Source: Sphingomonas sp. Leaf242
GTDB taxonomy: Bacteria > Pseudomonadota > Alphaproteobacteria > Sphingomonadales > Sphingomonadaceae
Assembly: GCF_001422045.1 (NCBI RefSeq)
Contig: NZ_LMLW01000009.1
Location: forward strand, 434,001 to 498,000
Direction of reading: 5' to 3'
DNA length: 64,000 nucleotides
Below the pieces are notes generated by a model that worked only from the letters and a program-made list of their open reading frames with translations, did not search any database and was not told where the DNA came from. The position numbers and the translations under genes are program-made. Of the stretch, positions 17,732-25,840 are shown in pieces. The first letter of the stretch is position 1. Every line of letters starts with the position of its first letter.

Positions 17732-17989
17732 TTGAACGAACGCGGCATTCTCGTGCTGGGCTGGGTCGCCACTGTGACGGCGATCGTGATGTACCTGTCG
17801 TACATCGACCAGATCATGCTGAACCTGTCGGGTCAGAAGGGATCCGTGGTCCAGCCATTCGCGACGATGGTGAATTGCGCGCTGTGGGTCGGGTACGGGT
17901 TTCTGAAGGACAAGCGGGACTGGCCGATCGTCGTGGCGAATGCGCCGGGGGTGGTGTTCGGAGCGGTGGCGCTGGTTACTGCGCTTTAG
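17732..17989 (+). CDS. SemiSWEET-family sugar transporter
   Basis: An 85-residue protein with three membrane segments (GILVLGWVATVTAIVMYLSY, then VVQPFATMVNCALWVGYGFL, then a C-terminal VVANAPGVVFGAVALVTAL). The PQ-loop-type motif VQPFATMVNCALW is that of bacterial SemiSWEETs, which dimerise to move sugars. It uses a TTG start at 17732 with AGGAG 7 bp upstream. It lies on the opposite strand between cmk and rpsA, which are usually adjacent. Substrate not predictable. Confidence 0.85.
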   Translation: MNERGILVLGWVATVTAIVMYLSYIDQIMLNLSGQKGSVVQPFATMVNCALWVGYGFLKDKRDWPIVVANAPGVVFGAVALVTAL

Positions 17990-18056
17990 GGCGCGTGGGT
18001 CACATCGCTGTGAGCGGGCGGGGCTAGGGGATATAACGCGCGACGCCCCCGCTTCC

Positions 18057-18112
18057 TTGTTCTCCCGCGAAGGCGGGAGCCCAGTCTGGGTCCCCGCCTT
18101 CGCGGGGAAACA
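18057..18112. repeat. Intergenic inverted repeat, family D, copy 1
   Basis: TGTTCTCCCGCGAAGGCGGG, AGCCCAG, then CTGGGTCCCCGCCTTCGCGG and GGAAACA: two hairpins about 20 bp apart that are also complementary to each other. Copies at 35596 and 43888. Confidence 0.75.
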
Positions 18113-18147
18113 ATATTGGGTCGCGGTAGCTACCCCAACAGAGCAAC

Positions 18148-18249
18148 CACCCCGGCGAAGGCCGGGGCCCAGTTGGGGGACGTTGCTAACGAACGATGGT
18201 CCGCTGTTACTGCAACCTTTCCACCTGGGCCCCGGCCTTCGCCGGGGTG
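18148..18249. repeat. Intergenic palindromic repeat, family A, copy 2
   Basis: Same inverted arms as at 4374 (CACCCCGGCGAAGGCCGGGG), with a diverged centre. It follows a family D element by 35 bp, between the convergent SemiSWEET and cmk genes. Confidence 0.8.
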
Positions 18250-18282
18250 GAGCCTTCTGGTTTGTAAGGCGTGGTCGAAGCC

Positions 18283-18921
18283 CTAAACCGAAGCGGCCTT
18301 CTTCGCCCGCTGCGCTTCAACCAGCGCAACCGCCCGCTGCACCGAAGCCTCGATCGACAAAAAGCTAGTATCCAGCAAAGCAGCATCCGCCGCCATCACC
18401 AGCGGCGCAGTAGACCGCCCACTATCCCGAGCATCCCGCGCCCGAATATCCGCCAGCACGCGATCCTTGCTCGCCGTCCCACCCCGAGCCTGCAACTCCG
18501 CATGCCGCCGCTGAGCCCGAATATTCGGCGTAGCCTTCACGAACAGCTTCGCATCCGCATCCGGCGCGATCACCGTGCCGATATCGCGCCCATCCAAAAT
18601 CGCGCCATCCTCCTGCGCCGCGAACCGCTTCTGCCGATGCAGCAACGCCGCGCGGACCAGCGGATGCGCCGAAACCACCGACGCCAGCGCGCCGATATCG
18701 TCGTCGCGCAACGCCGGATCGCTGAGCAGCGCATCGCTGAAATCGCACGCCGCGACCGCGTCGGCCTCGGTCTCCGGATCGAGCCCCATCCGCGCCACGC
18801 TCAGCGCCACGGCCCGGTACAACAGCCCGGTATCGAGATACGGCAGGCCGTAATGCTTAGCCAAGGCGCGCGCGATGGTGCCCTTGCCCGATGCCGCCGG
18901 ACCGTCGACTGCGATGATCAT
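18283..18921 (-). CDS. cmk: Cytidylate kinase
   Basis: Phosphorylates CMP and dCMP with ATP. The 212-residue protein starts MIIAVDGPAASGKGTIARAL with the P-loop GPAASGKGT at about residues 7-15. It continues with YLDTGLLYRAVAL and ILDGRDIGTVIAPDADAKLFV, which are family signatures. The substrate-lid region RGGTASKDRVLADIRARDARDSGR is present. The aroA stop lies one base before its start, so aroA-cmk form an operon. Confidence 0.95.
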   Translation of the reverse strand: MIIAVDGPAASGKGTIARALAKHYGLPYLDTGLLYRAVALSVARMGLDPETEADAVAACDFSDALLSDPALRDDDIGALASVVSAHPLVRAALLHRQKRFAAQEDGAILDGRDIGTVIAPDADAKLFVKATPNIRAQRRHAELQARGGTASKDRVLADIRARDARDSGRSTAPLVMAADAALLDTSFLSIEASVQRAVALVEAQRAKKAASV

Positions 18922-18922
18922 C

Positions 18923-20257
18923 TTAATTCCCCCGGCCGGTCAGCGCATCGAGCGACCGGAAGAACACGGGATAGCTCGTCGCCACCGGCGATACATCGTC
19001 AATCGTGACGGGCTCGCGGGCGCCAAGTCCAGCCACGACCATGCTCATTGCGATGCGGTGGTCGAGTTTCGAGGCGATCCGAGCGCCACCACGAATCGCC
19101 GCGCCGCCCGACCCGGTGATCGCCATGCCGTCCTCATACTCCTCGCAAACGACCCCGCATGCTTCGAGCGCGATCCGCATCGTCGTGATCCGGTCCGATT
19201 CCTTGACCCGCAACTCATGCGCGCCGCGCGCGATCGTCGTCCCAGTCGCGAAGGCTGCGGCGACGAACAGCACGGGATATTCGTCGATCATGCTCGGCGC
19301 GAGATCGGCCGGTACCTCGATCGCGGTCAGCGGGGCATGCCGGACGCGCAGGTCCGCGACAGGCTCGCCACCGACGATGCGCGGGTCGAGCTCAGTAATA
19401 TCCGCGCCCATCATCCGCAAAGCCGTGACAATCCCGATCCGCGTCGGGTTCAGCCCGACGTTACGCACGACGATATCCGACCCCGGCACGATCGACGCCG
19501 CCACCAGCCAGAATGCGGAGGACGACGGATCGCCCGGCACGACGATATCCTGCGGCTTCAGGTCCGCTTCGCCCGTGATCGAGATGATGCGGCCCCGGTT
19601 CGTCTCTTCAACGGTCAGCTTCGCGCCGAACCCGGTCAGCATCCGCTCGCTATGATCGCGCGTCGCGACTGGCTCGATCACGCGCGTGATCCCCGGCGTG
19701 TTGAGCCCCGCGAGCAGGATCGCCGACTTCACCTGTGCCGACGCGACCGGCAGCGTGTATTCGATCGGCACCGCCGGACACATCCCGCGCACCATCAACG
19801 GCAGCCGCCCGCCCGGCGACGACGTGATGTCCGCCCCCATCTGCGACAGCGGCTCGATCACGCGCCCCATCGGTCGCCCCGACAGCGACGCGTCGCCCGT
19901 AAAGGTGCAGGTGATCGGATGGCTCGACACCAGCCCCATCAGCAACCGCGTCGACGTGCCAGAATTGCCCATCTCCAGCGCAGTCTCGGGCTGGAGCAAC
20001 CCGCCCACGCCAACACCGTCCACGGTCCAGATTCCGTCCTCACCACGCTCGATCGTCGCCCCCATCGCGCGCATCGCAGCCGCGGTGGCGAGCACGTCCT
20101 CGCCCTCCAGTAGCCCCTCGATCCGGCTAGTGCCGACCGCCAGGCTCGCGAACATCAAGGCGCGGTGGCTGATCGACTTGTCGCCGGGGACCGCAATCGA
20201 ACCGGTCAGGGGACCGCGCGCGACGACGTCCATCGAAGTGGGGAGGGGGTGTGCCAT
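18923..20257 (-). CDS. aroA: 3-phosphoshikimate 1-carboxyvinyltransferase (EPSP synthase)
   Basis: Shikimate-pathway enzyme joining shikimate-3-phosphate and PEP. The 444-residue protein has the motifs VPGDKSISHRALMFASLA and MGNSGTSTRLLMG near the N-terminus. RVKESDRITTMRIALEACG and the final DHRIAMSMVVAGL follow. The open frame extends far upstream, but that region belongs to the divergent TIGR02300 gene; the ATG at 20257 gives the family start (ATG at 20233 is an alternative). It is cotranscribed with cmk, 1 bp apart. Confidence 0.95.
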   Translation of the reverse strand: MAHPLPTSMDVVARGPLTGSIAVPGDKSISHRALMFASLAVGTSRIEGLLEGEDVLATAAAMRAMGATIERGEDGIWTVDGVGVGGLLQPETALEMGNSGTSTRLLMGLVSSHPITCTFTGDASLSGRPMGRVIEPLSQMGADITSSPGGRLPLMVRGMCPAVPIEYTLPVASAQVKSAILLAGLNTPGITRVIEPVATRDHSERMLTGFGAKLTVEETNRGRIISITGEADLKPQDIVVPGDPSSSAFWLVAASIVPGSDIVVRNVGLNPTRIGIVTALRMMGADITELDPRIVGGEPVADLRVRHAPLTAIEVPADLAPSMIDEYPVLFVAAAFATGTTIARGAHELRVKESDRITTMRIALEACGVVCEEYEDGMAITGSGGAAIRGGARIASKLDHRIAMSMVVAGLGAREPVTIDDVSPVATSYPVFFRSLDALTGRGN

Positions 20258-20356
20258 GGGGCCGGGCTTTTGACAGTGGCCTTGCGCTATGGCAAGGCGC
20301 GCCCACTTTGCGAGGGTATCCCCCCGCAATCCATTCATCCGAAAGGTTCTATCGGC

Positions 20357-20683
20357 ATGATCAAGCCGGAATGGGGCACGAAGCGTTCGTGCCCGAAATG
20401 CGCGACGCGTTTCTACGACCTCGAAAAAGCCGACCCCGTGACCTGCATCGAATGCGGGTATGCGTGGGAGCCCGAGCCCATCCTGAAGTCGAAGCAGCCG
20501 CTGCCGTTCGAAGTCGCCAAGCCCGACACCAAGAAGCCCGACGCGGATCTCGAGGGTGACGAGGAAGAGGACATCGCCTCGATCACCGGCGAGGACGAAG
20601 AGCCCTCGGCGGACGACGAAGTCGATCTCGGCGGCGACGACGACCTCGGCGTCGAGACGCCGCAGGACGAGCACGAGCGTTAA
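20357..20683 (+). CDS. TIGR02300-type FYDLN acid-domain protein
   Basis: A 108-residue protein with an N-terminal zinc-ribbon-like part, MIKPEWGTKRSCPKCATRFYDLEKADPVTCIECG. It has two CxxC pairs and the FYDL..DPV.C..CG signature of this alphaproteobacterial family. The C-terminal 50 residues are very acidic (DLEGDEEEDIAS, DEEPSADDEVDLGGDDD). Function unknown; metal binding is likely. The start at 20357 is chosen because the signature begins there. It is divergent from aroA and lies directly upstream of tRNA-Ala. Confidence 0.88.
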   Translation: MIKPEWGTKRSCPKCATRFYDLEKADPVTCIECGYAWEPEPILKSKQPLPFEVAKPDTKKPDADLEGDEEEDIASITGEDEEPSADDEVDLGGDDDLGVETPQDEHER

Positions 20684-20765
20684 GTAGAATAAATTTGGCA
20701 GGCGGCATTTACGCCGCTTGCCAACCCGGGCGGGTCCGGTTAGTGACCCGCCTCCCAACGGGAAT

Positions 20766-20841
20766 GGGGCCGTAGCTCAGCTGGGAGAGCGTTCGCATGG
20801 CATGCGAAAGGTCAGGGGTTCGATCCCCCTCGGCTCCACCA
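20766..20841 (+). tRNA. tRNA-Ala(GGC), insertion site of a genomic island
   Basis: A 76-nt cloverleaf with acceptor GGGGCCG/CGGCTCC, D-arm GCTCAGCTGGGAGAGC and anticodon stem TTCGC/GCGAA enclosing ATGGCAT (anticodon GGC). The T-arm is AGGGGTTCGATCCCCCT, and the CCA is encoded. The last 21 bases plus 2 more are repeated at 28069-28091, marking integration of a mobile element into its 3' end. Confidence 0.97.
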
Positions 20842-20843
20842 TT
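20821..20843 (+). repeat. attL: tRNA-Ala end, left copy of 23-bp direct repeat
   Basis: Runs from the T-arm through CCA plus TT of the tRNA gene. It is identical to 28069-28091; the sequences diverge immediately on both sides. Confidence 0.9.
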
Positions 20844-20902
20844 CTCTTTAAGCCGTTGAAATCACGGTAAAGTATTGGGAAACAAAGGCTTTTTACAAGC
20901 GT

Positions 20903-20914
20903 CTAGTACAAAGG
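20903..20914 (+). repeat. Possible left arm-type integrase site
   Basis: CTAGTACAAAGG, 60 bp inside attL and just before the integrase gene. It is repeated exactly and in the same direction at 27990-28001, 68 bp inside attR. The sub-motif ACAAAGG recurs near both (20882 and 28008), as expected for arm-type binding sites. Confidence 0.5.
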
Positions 20915-20931
20915 TACGAGGACGGAAGCCG

Positions 20932-22476
20932 ATGTGTTCATACCTCCACAGAGCCCCTAACGGGGTCTATTATTTCCGCATGGGCATACCTGCGGACCTG
21001 CGGCCCTTCATGGCTGGGAAGCGGGAGATAAAGCGTTCACTAGGTCTAAAGGACCGTGACGCCGCTAAAGCCGTGATACCCGATATGACGAAGGCTGCTC
21101 ACGCCTTGCTCAAACAAGCGGAGCGGGATCGTGACACGGCTGCAAAGCCTGCGCCTAAGCCAGTGCCTGCTAAGTCACCTGCTCAGATCGAGCGAGACCG
21201 GCAACGGTGGGAGGCTGAGCAAGCGCAAGTCGAATACTCCGCCGATGCGAACTTCGCCGCTGATATGGAGCATGAAGCTCTAGGGCCGATCATGGATGCG
21301 CTCAGCGAGGGCGTAGAGGCTGACGCTTCCCCGGCTGAGATAGCTAGGGCTGGTCGCCTCCTAGTTCTCCATGAAAGGGAGAAGGCCGATAGCTTGGTCG
21401 CTGCTCTCCATGCCCGGTACGGCAACGGACAGATTGCCCGCGCATCGGAAAGCCAAAATCAAGCCGTTGAATGCGAGCTTGTTGCCGGGTCCGGTCTGTA
21501 TCTCGACAAGGATATTCTAGATCGCTGGGCAGCGGAACGCGGTGTCGTTCCCAAGGGCAAGGATACTCACAAGTCAGTAGCCGAATGGTTTTATGCCCGG
21601 ACTGAGCGCAAGCCGGTCGAGCAAATCACACGGCAGGACGTGCTGGCCTTCAAGGACAAGCTGCTCGCTGAGGGGCAAACCGTCTCCAATACGAACATGA
21701 AACTATCTCGGCTGCGGACGCTGATTGGCTGGGCCTATCAAAACGATCTAGCGCCAACGAACGTAGCTGAGGGGATTAGCGTCAAGGTTGCCGACAGCGG
21801 TAAAACACAGCGGCTTCCGTTCTCCCTGCCCGAGCTACAGGCCATCTTTGCTAGCCCGGTCTATGCCAACGGGGATCGGCCCAAGGGCGGTAGGCTTGAA
21901 GCTGCATACTGGCTACCGCTGCTCGGTCTGTTCACCGGGGCGCGGCTAGAGGAAATTGGACAGCTTCGCGTGTCGGACGTGCAGCGTAAGGATTACCCCG
22001 ATCAAGATGGCAAAATGCTGTCAGGCTGGTTCCTGAGCATCGCTGCCGGGACCGACGAACTGGGGCAGGCGAACCGGATCAAGAACGCTGCCAGTGAACG
22101 GCTTGTGCCATTGCATCCTGAGTTAGAGCGGCTTGGCTTCATCACGTACGTTACGAAGTTGGCCGACCAAAAGGGCAGGGTATTCCCGGACCTAAAGCCG
22201 AATATCTATGGCCGACATACGGCTAAATGGGGCGAATGGTTTGGACGCTATCTGCGGACCGTTTGCGGAGTTGCTGACAAGCGTAAGGTTTTCCATTCCT
22301 TCCGTCATACCTTCAAGGATTATACCCGTAGGGCCAGGATCGCGGAGGGAGTGCAGCGGCAGTTGATGGGCCATGCTGGCAAAGACGTAGCCGACGATTA
22401 CGGTAGCGGATACGATCTACACAGCTTGGCGGAAGCAATGGCAACGTATCGGGTGCCGGGGCTGGTTATCGGCTAG
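20932..22476 (+). CDS. Tyrosine recombinase/integrase with DUF6538-type N-terminus
   Basis: Catalyses site-specific integration and excision at the tRNA-Ala att site. The 514-residue protein begins MCSYLHRAPNGVYYFRMGIP, a DUF6538-like N-terminal domain. A SAM-like core-binding region follows (about residues 215-300, KPVEQITRQDVLAFKDKLL). The catalytic domain has Arg in LFTGARLEEIGQL, HSFRHTF for the His-x-x-Arg box, and GHAGKDVADDYGSG with the nucleophilic Tyr. All catalytic residues are present, so it appears functional. The ATG at 20932 has GGAAG upstream; an in-frame TTG at 20875 is less likely. Confidence 0.93.
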   Translation: MCSYLHRAPNGVYYFRMGIPADLRPFMAGKREIKRSLGLKDRDAAKAVIPDMTKAAHALLKQAERDRDTAAKPAPKPVPAKSPAQIERDRQRWEAEQAQVEYSADANFAADMEHEALGPIMDALSEGVEADASPAEIARAGRLLVLHEREKADSLVAALHARYGNGQIARASESQNQAVECELVAGSGLYLDKDILDRWAAERGVVPKGKDTHKSVAEWFYARTERKPVEQITRQDVLAFKDKLLAEGQTVSNTNMKLSRLRTLIGWAYQNDLAPTNVAEGISVKVADSGKTQRLPFSLPELQAIFASPVYANGDRPKGGRLEAAYWLPLLGLFTGARLEEIGQLRVSDVQRKDYPDQDGKMLSGWFLSIAAGTDELGQANRIKNAASERLVPLHPELERLGFITYVTKLADQKGRVFPDLKPNIYGRHTAKWGEWFGRYLRTVCGVADKRKVFHSFRHTFKDYTRRARIAEGVQRQLMGHAGKDVADDYGSGYDLHSLAEAMATYRVPGLVIG

Positions 22477-22797
22477 AGCGGCTGCATATCTCCCCGGCGT
22501 TAATGCGGGGAATTGATATGGCAACTTGAGCGCGAACGCATGACTGGAATGGCGAGAAGTAGATATGTCCTGCCGTTGATAGCAGTATTGCTAAGGCGAT
22601 TATTAGTGCGCCTTTGACTGTATTGCTCACGTTCTGACTTTGCCTCCGTGCCTGTTACTCAGCCCTACAACGAAGCCGAACATACAGATACCCGATTTGC
22701 GCCCGTATCAGCCCCCTCAGGGAATCAATCGGATGCGTTCGGGTATCTCTATGGCCGGATTAGCTATCGCCTCTCAGCGACTCTTCTAGTCGGTCTA
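22477..22797. other. Non-coding gap between convergent integrase and island operon
   Basis: About 320 bp in which no convincing gene is seen. A small hairpin CCCCG...CGGGG lies at about 22493-22511 soon after the integrase stop, without a T-run. A plus-strand open frame from 22648 mostly mirrors the 3' end of the opposing gene. Confidence 0.5.
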
Positions 22798-23640
22798 TCA
22801 GGCGTCATAGCCAATCGGTACGCCAGCCTCTCGGCGGGCCTGCTCCCCGGTCGGGGTGACGCGGTATCCCGTATCGGTCTGGAAACCGGCAACATCGCCT
22901 ACCGGAGTGCCGTGGGACTGACGGGCTTTTACCCCGGTCTGAGCTACCCGAATGCCGGTCACGTCCTGTCCGCCCTTGTAGGGATCATAGCCGGTCATGC
23001 TCTGCCCCGTCTGTGGGCCGTTGGGGCCGCTGGGGGCCTGCGCTAAGAGGGTGTAGCCGGTCGGACCCATGATCCACTGCGGGCCGGTCTGTTGCGCCTG
23101 AGCGGGCTGCTGCGGGGCCTGTGGCGTATGCGGCTTTGGAATATTAAATCCGAAGGAGCTTTGCACCACTTCACCGGGCGGGATCGAAGATGCCTCAGGA
23201 ACATCGGGCGTCTCTGCATAGGCTTCGATAGTGCTGCCAAGGGCATCATCAACGGTCCAGTTAGCGGCATCAGCCTCGGTGACTTCGCCCTTACTGATAG
23301 CCAGCGCCTTTGCATCCTCAAGGATCATCGGAGCGAGATTATCAAGATGCCCTTCATCACCGGTATCATTGTATGCAGTCAGCGCCTTGTCATACATCGA
23401 GACGGTAGCATCATCGCTGTTATGGATAAGATCGACAGCAATCTCTAGGGTATTCTTCAATGCAGGAACGCGAGCCGTGAAAGAATCTAGTGCATTCTTG
23501 TAGGCGATATTGGCAGGCAAACCCTTAGCCAATTCGGTATTAGCGTGCTGCTGTACAGTACGGGGATTGTGCCCATGCACTGCAATTAGGGAAAGAGCGG
23601 CTTTCACCTTTACGGCTTGCCGGGGAGTTAGTGCGGTCAT
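22798..23640 (-). CDS. Island protein of unknown function, Pro/Gln-rich with C-terminal repeats
   Basis: 280 residues, last gene of a four-gene operon. The N-terminal half (MTALTPRQAVKVKAALSLIA to about residue 140) looks helical. Residues about 155-200 are rich in Pro, Gln and Gly. The C-terminus contains two related units built on TG[IY]RV.xTGxxARxxxGxPxG (TGIRVAQTGVKARQSHGTPVG and TGYRVTPTGEQARREAGVPIG). No signal peptide or membrane segment. The ATG overlaps the stop of the upstream gene (ATGA) and is preceded by AAGGAAAACC. I do not recognise the family; a structural or scaffold role is only a guess from the composition. Confidence 0.65.
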   Translation of the reverse strand: MTALTPRQAVKVKAALSLIAVHGHNPRTVQQHANTELAKGLPANIAYKNALDSFTARVPALKNTLEIAVDLIHNSDDATVSMYDKALTAYNDTGDEGHLDNLAPMILEDAKALAISKGEVTEADAANWTVDDALGSTIEAYAETPDVPEASSIPPGEVVQSSFGFNIPKPHTPQAPQQPAQAQQTGPQWIMGPTGYTLLAQAPSGPNGPQTGQSMTGYDPYKGGQDVTGIRVAQTGVKARQSHGTPVGDVAGFQTDTGYRVTPTGEQARREAGVPIGYDA

Positions 23641-24200
23641 TGGTTTTCCTTAAACATATTCAGAATGTGCGGCGGTGCCGGTTTGGCAGGCGCTGTAGGT
23701 GGCACGTCGCCAATCGTCGGGACGGGAGGGATCACGCCGGAGCGGATGCAGGCGACAAGGTACTGGAAGGCGAGCTTGCAATCCTTGGCTCTAAGGTACG
23801 GACGGCCATTGGCTTCCCAGATCGAACGTGCTTGGGCGGCGGAACGTCGGGCTTCGCATTGGCTGTCCGGGGAGAAGCCGTAGATTGCGGGAGTTACGCG
23901 GGGGCCTGATAGGCGGGGCCAACCTGCTGCATGTTCGTCGGCTTCCCTTGTCAGCATCACGGATAGGTTAGCGACAGCGAACGGGAGGCCAGCGGCTTGC
24001 AATGGCTGCTCGCAATTCGGCTGCATCAGCCAAGATGATACGGCAGACCATTCCAGATGGGCTTTGACGGCATCGGCATAGGGGCCTGCCCGCTGCATCA
24101 GATCGTATAGGGTTTGCGGGACTAGAGCGACCTTTGGAACGTAATCGGGACGGGAGGGCTTTGGTGCCGATCCCGTTCCCCGATCATCAGGATTAGACAT
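23637..24200 (-). CDS. Island protein of unknown function (187 aa)
   Basis: Starts MSNPDDRGTGSAPKPSRPDY, a charged flexible lead. A helical middle follows (LYDLMQRAGPYADAVKAHLEW, ANLSVMLTREADEHAAG) and then a proline-rich tail (IPPVPTIGDVPPTAPAKPAPP). No recognisable domain, signal peptide or membrane segment. It overlaps both neighbours by 1-4 bp (TAATG upstream, ATGA downstream), so it is translated as part of a tight operon with them. Confidence 0.65.
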   Translation of the reverse strand: MSNPDDRGTGSAPKPSRPDYVPKVALVPQTLYDLMQRAGPYADAVKAHLEWSAVSSWLMQPNCEQPLQAAGLPFAVANLSVMLTREADEHAAGWPRLSGPRVTPAIYGFSPDSQCEARRSAAQARSIWEANGRPYLRAKDCKLAFQYLVACIRSGVIPPVPTIGDVPPTAPAKPAPPHILNMFKENQ

Positions 24201-24712
24201 TACGCAGCTACCGCCGCGCCCTTAACGTAGCCCCGCTGCTTGCCGACGAAGTACAGGCCGAACGCCTCCTGTGCATTGCCCGGTGCCAGCGCCATAATCT
24301 CGGCAGGGATAGCCTCAGGCTTCACCGTTACGAGATATTCGTATGCAGCCTCGTCCAGTGCAGCAAACCCCCGGCATTCATGCACCTTGGGGAGGGACTC
24401 CTTTGCGTCATTATTCCACGTCTTACGGGTGTAATAGATCATGAACTCCGTATTCATCAGGTTTTTACCCGGTGAAGCGACAATGCGGATATCGGTGAAG
24501 TTTTTAAGTCGCGCCTCTCGCTCTAACTCGGCCTGATTAGCAAGGGCATCAGCAAAGCGATCCTTCGCATCTGCAAGAGCCTTAGCAACTTCATCAGCCT
24601 TGAGAATTGCGGGCTTGCCGATTAGCTCAACAAGATCATTGATCTTCGACAGCTGGGCATCAAGGGCTTCAATTTCATTAGCGATATCTGCAAGCGTGGT
24701 ATTCTGTGTCAT
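24200..24712 (-). CDS. Island protein of unknown function with N-terminal coiled coil (170 aa)
   Basis: Residues 1-70 (from MTQNTTLADIANEIEALDAQ through AKALADAKDRFADALANQAE) have the heptad-like pattern of a coiled coil. Residues 70-170 look globular (IRIVASPGKNLMNTEFMIYY, then EAFGLYFVGKQRGYVKGAAV). No match to a known family is evident to me. The ATG is preceded by GAAAACC, as in the 280-aa gene. Its TAA stop overlaps the ATG of the next gene by one base. Confidence 0.65.
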   Translation of the reverse strand: MTQNTTLADIANEIEALDAQLSKINDLVELIGKPAILKADEVAKALADAKDRFADALANQAELEREARLKNFTDIRIVASPGKNLMNTEFMIYYTRKTWNNDAKESLPKVHECRGFAALDEAAYEYLVTVKPEAIPAEIMALAPGNAQEAFGLYFVGKQRGYVKGAAVAA

Positions 24713-24748
24713 TGGTTTTCTTTCTTGTGTATTGATGGGGATTAAAGA

Positions 24749-25018
24749 TTAGCGCTGTGGAGTAGGCGCGAACGGGCCAACCTTTAGCTTCTCGGCGCGG
24801 TAGGTATGGATCGTGCCTGTATCGGCATCGACTGCGGCCATTAGAGCGGCCCGACCGGGGCGACCCGCAGGCTTACGGCAGAGGAAGTCAGGCAACGGGA
24901 TGCCTAGGGCTTCCAATGTGAAGCGAACGCCAATCGTTACGCGGCGGTCTGTAGATGCGAGGTAATCAGCAACCGGCTTGTTATTGATGCGGTCGGTATC
25001 AACGGTGGCAATATTCAC
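24749..25018 (-). CDS. Island protein of unknown function (89 aa, GTG start)
   Basis: First gene of the island operon. It uses GTG at 25018, with AAGGAT five bases upstream. The sequence MNIATVDTDRINNKPVADYL is followed by a basic stretch DFLCRKPAGRPGRAALMAAV and a short beta-like DADTGTIHTYRAEKL. It could be a small regulatory or DNA-binding protein, but no helix-turn-helix is convincing. Separated by 36 bp from the next gene on the same strand. Confidence 0.55.
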   Translation of the reverse strand: MNIATVDTDRINNKPVADYLASTDRRVTIGVRFTLEALGIPLPDFLCRKPAGRPGRAALMAAVDADTGTIHTYRAEKLKVGPFAPTPQR

Positions 25019-25248
25019 GGCTTATCCTTCATCGTGTGTAGGAACTTGTCCCAATGTAAAAGAGAGATAGCCCGCTTGCATATAAGCAAACAGGAACAGT
25101 TAAATCAGGTATAGTGAAAGGGTCGCCTGCTAGATGCCAACAGGGGGCAATGCTACAACTAGCAGGCTGGCGATGCTCAGGGCCGATGGGCGACATTGGT
25201 TTAATGAGCATTGCGTAATGTGAGAAGCGGCTAGGTGCCGGACATTCC

Positions 25249-25364
25249 TCAGATTAGCTCAGTGGAAAGGTAGCTGGAAAACCAATGACGGAAACCAGCG
25301 TATCGTATGCCTATTCAATGTAAAGGCTAGGGGTGCCTCGATATTGATTACTGAGCTAATCTGA
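25249..25364. repeat. 15-bp inverted repeat enclosing a tiny ORF
   Basis: TCAGATTAGCTCAGT (25249-25263) and its exact complement ACTGAGCTAATCTGA (25350-25364) bracket 86 bp. Inside, GGAAAACCAATGAC (25276-25289) matches the ribosome-binding-site and start regions of two operon genes. It opens a 12-codon frame, MTETSVSYAYSM, stop at 25323. A second hairpin GCTGG...CCAGC covers that start. Confidence 0.6.
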
Positions 25365-25786
25365 AGGATGCGTATCAGGAATACGGTTTAGGACCGTAGA
25401 GTACGAATGATATCTAGATATAATACCATCTATTATCATCTTAGATTAGTGAATATTAAGCTGGATCTATCGGTTTCCCCCTTACCCCCAAACCTCCTAA
25501 ATCGGAAGCTGCCCGTAAGAACGGATAAAGGATAATCGACTACATAGGCAGAAGCGGAATGCCTCAGCTACAGTCATTGGGAAAGCCTCAGAGCCAGTAT
25601 CATCTTGAGTTAGATCATACGTCGCTTGGAGTGCTATCGGTTTGGACGCCATGTACCTATTCGTAAGAATAGCACACCCCCTCGCTCTAAAGCTAACCAT
25701 TGCTGGCTGTGGGTCCTACAGTTATCGCACTGTCAGGCGTCCTAGGGCTTCCTAGCTTGGGCGGTGATGAATGGGTTTATATGCAA

Positions 25787-25840
25787 TACGGTACTGGAAT
25801 GTACTGGGTCGATTTGCTTCATTGCACTACGGTACTGGAA
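25787..25840 (+). repeat. 13-bp direct repeat in island non-coding region
   Basis: TACGGTACTGGAA at 25787-25799 and again at 25828-25840, 41 bp apart. Each is followed by a similar GG(G)(T/A)C..GATT(T)GC stretch. Located about 180 bp beyond the 3' end of the serine recombinase gene. Confidence 0.55.

Noticed and set aside
20258..20356. Promoter with TTGACA at 20270 for the TIGR02300 gene
   Set aside because: The -35 is perfect, but no acceptable -10 lies at 16-18 bp (the nearest, TATGGC, is at 12 bp), so it is not listed as a feature.
22648..23046. Plus-strand 132-codon frame between the integrase and the operon
   Set aside because: More than half lies antisense to the repeat-rich C-terminus of the 280-aa gene; no start signal.
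25270..25310. Possible small self-cleaving ribozyme (GAAAC motif near a hairpin)
   Set aside because: The conserved CTGATGA core of a hammerhead is missing and the strand order does not fit.
25248..25365. tRNA-like start (ATTAGCTCAGTGGAAAGGTAGC) in the island, considered as an extra tRNA gene
   Set aside because: The D-arm resemblance is real, but no anticodon arm or T-arm (TTCGA) follows. The ends pair as one long 15-bp stem, not as a cloverleaf.
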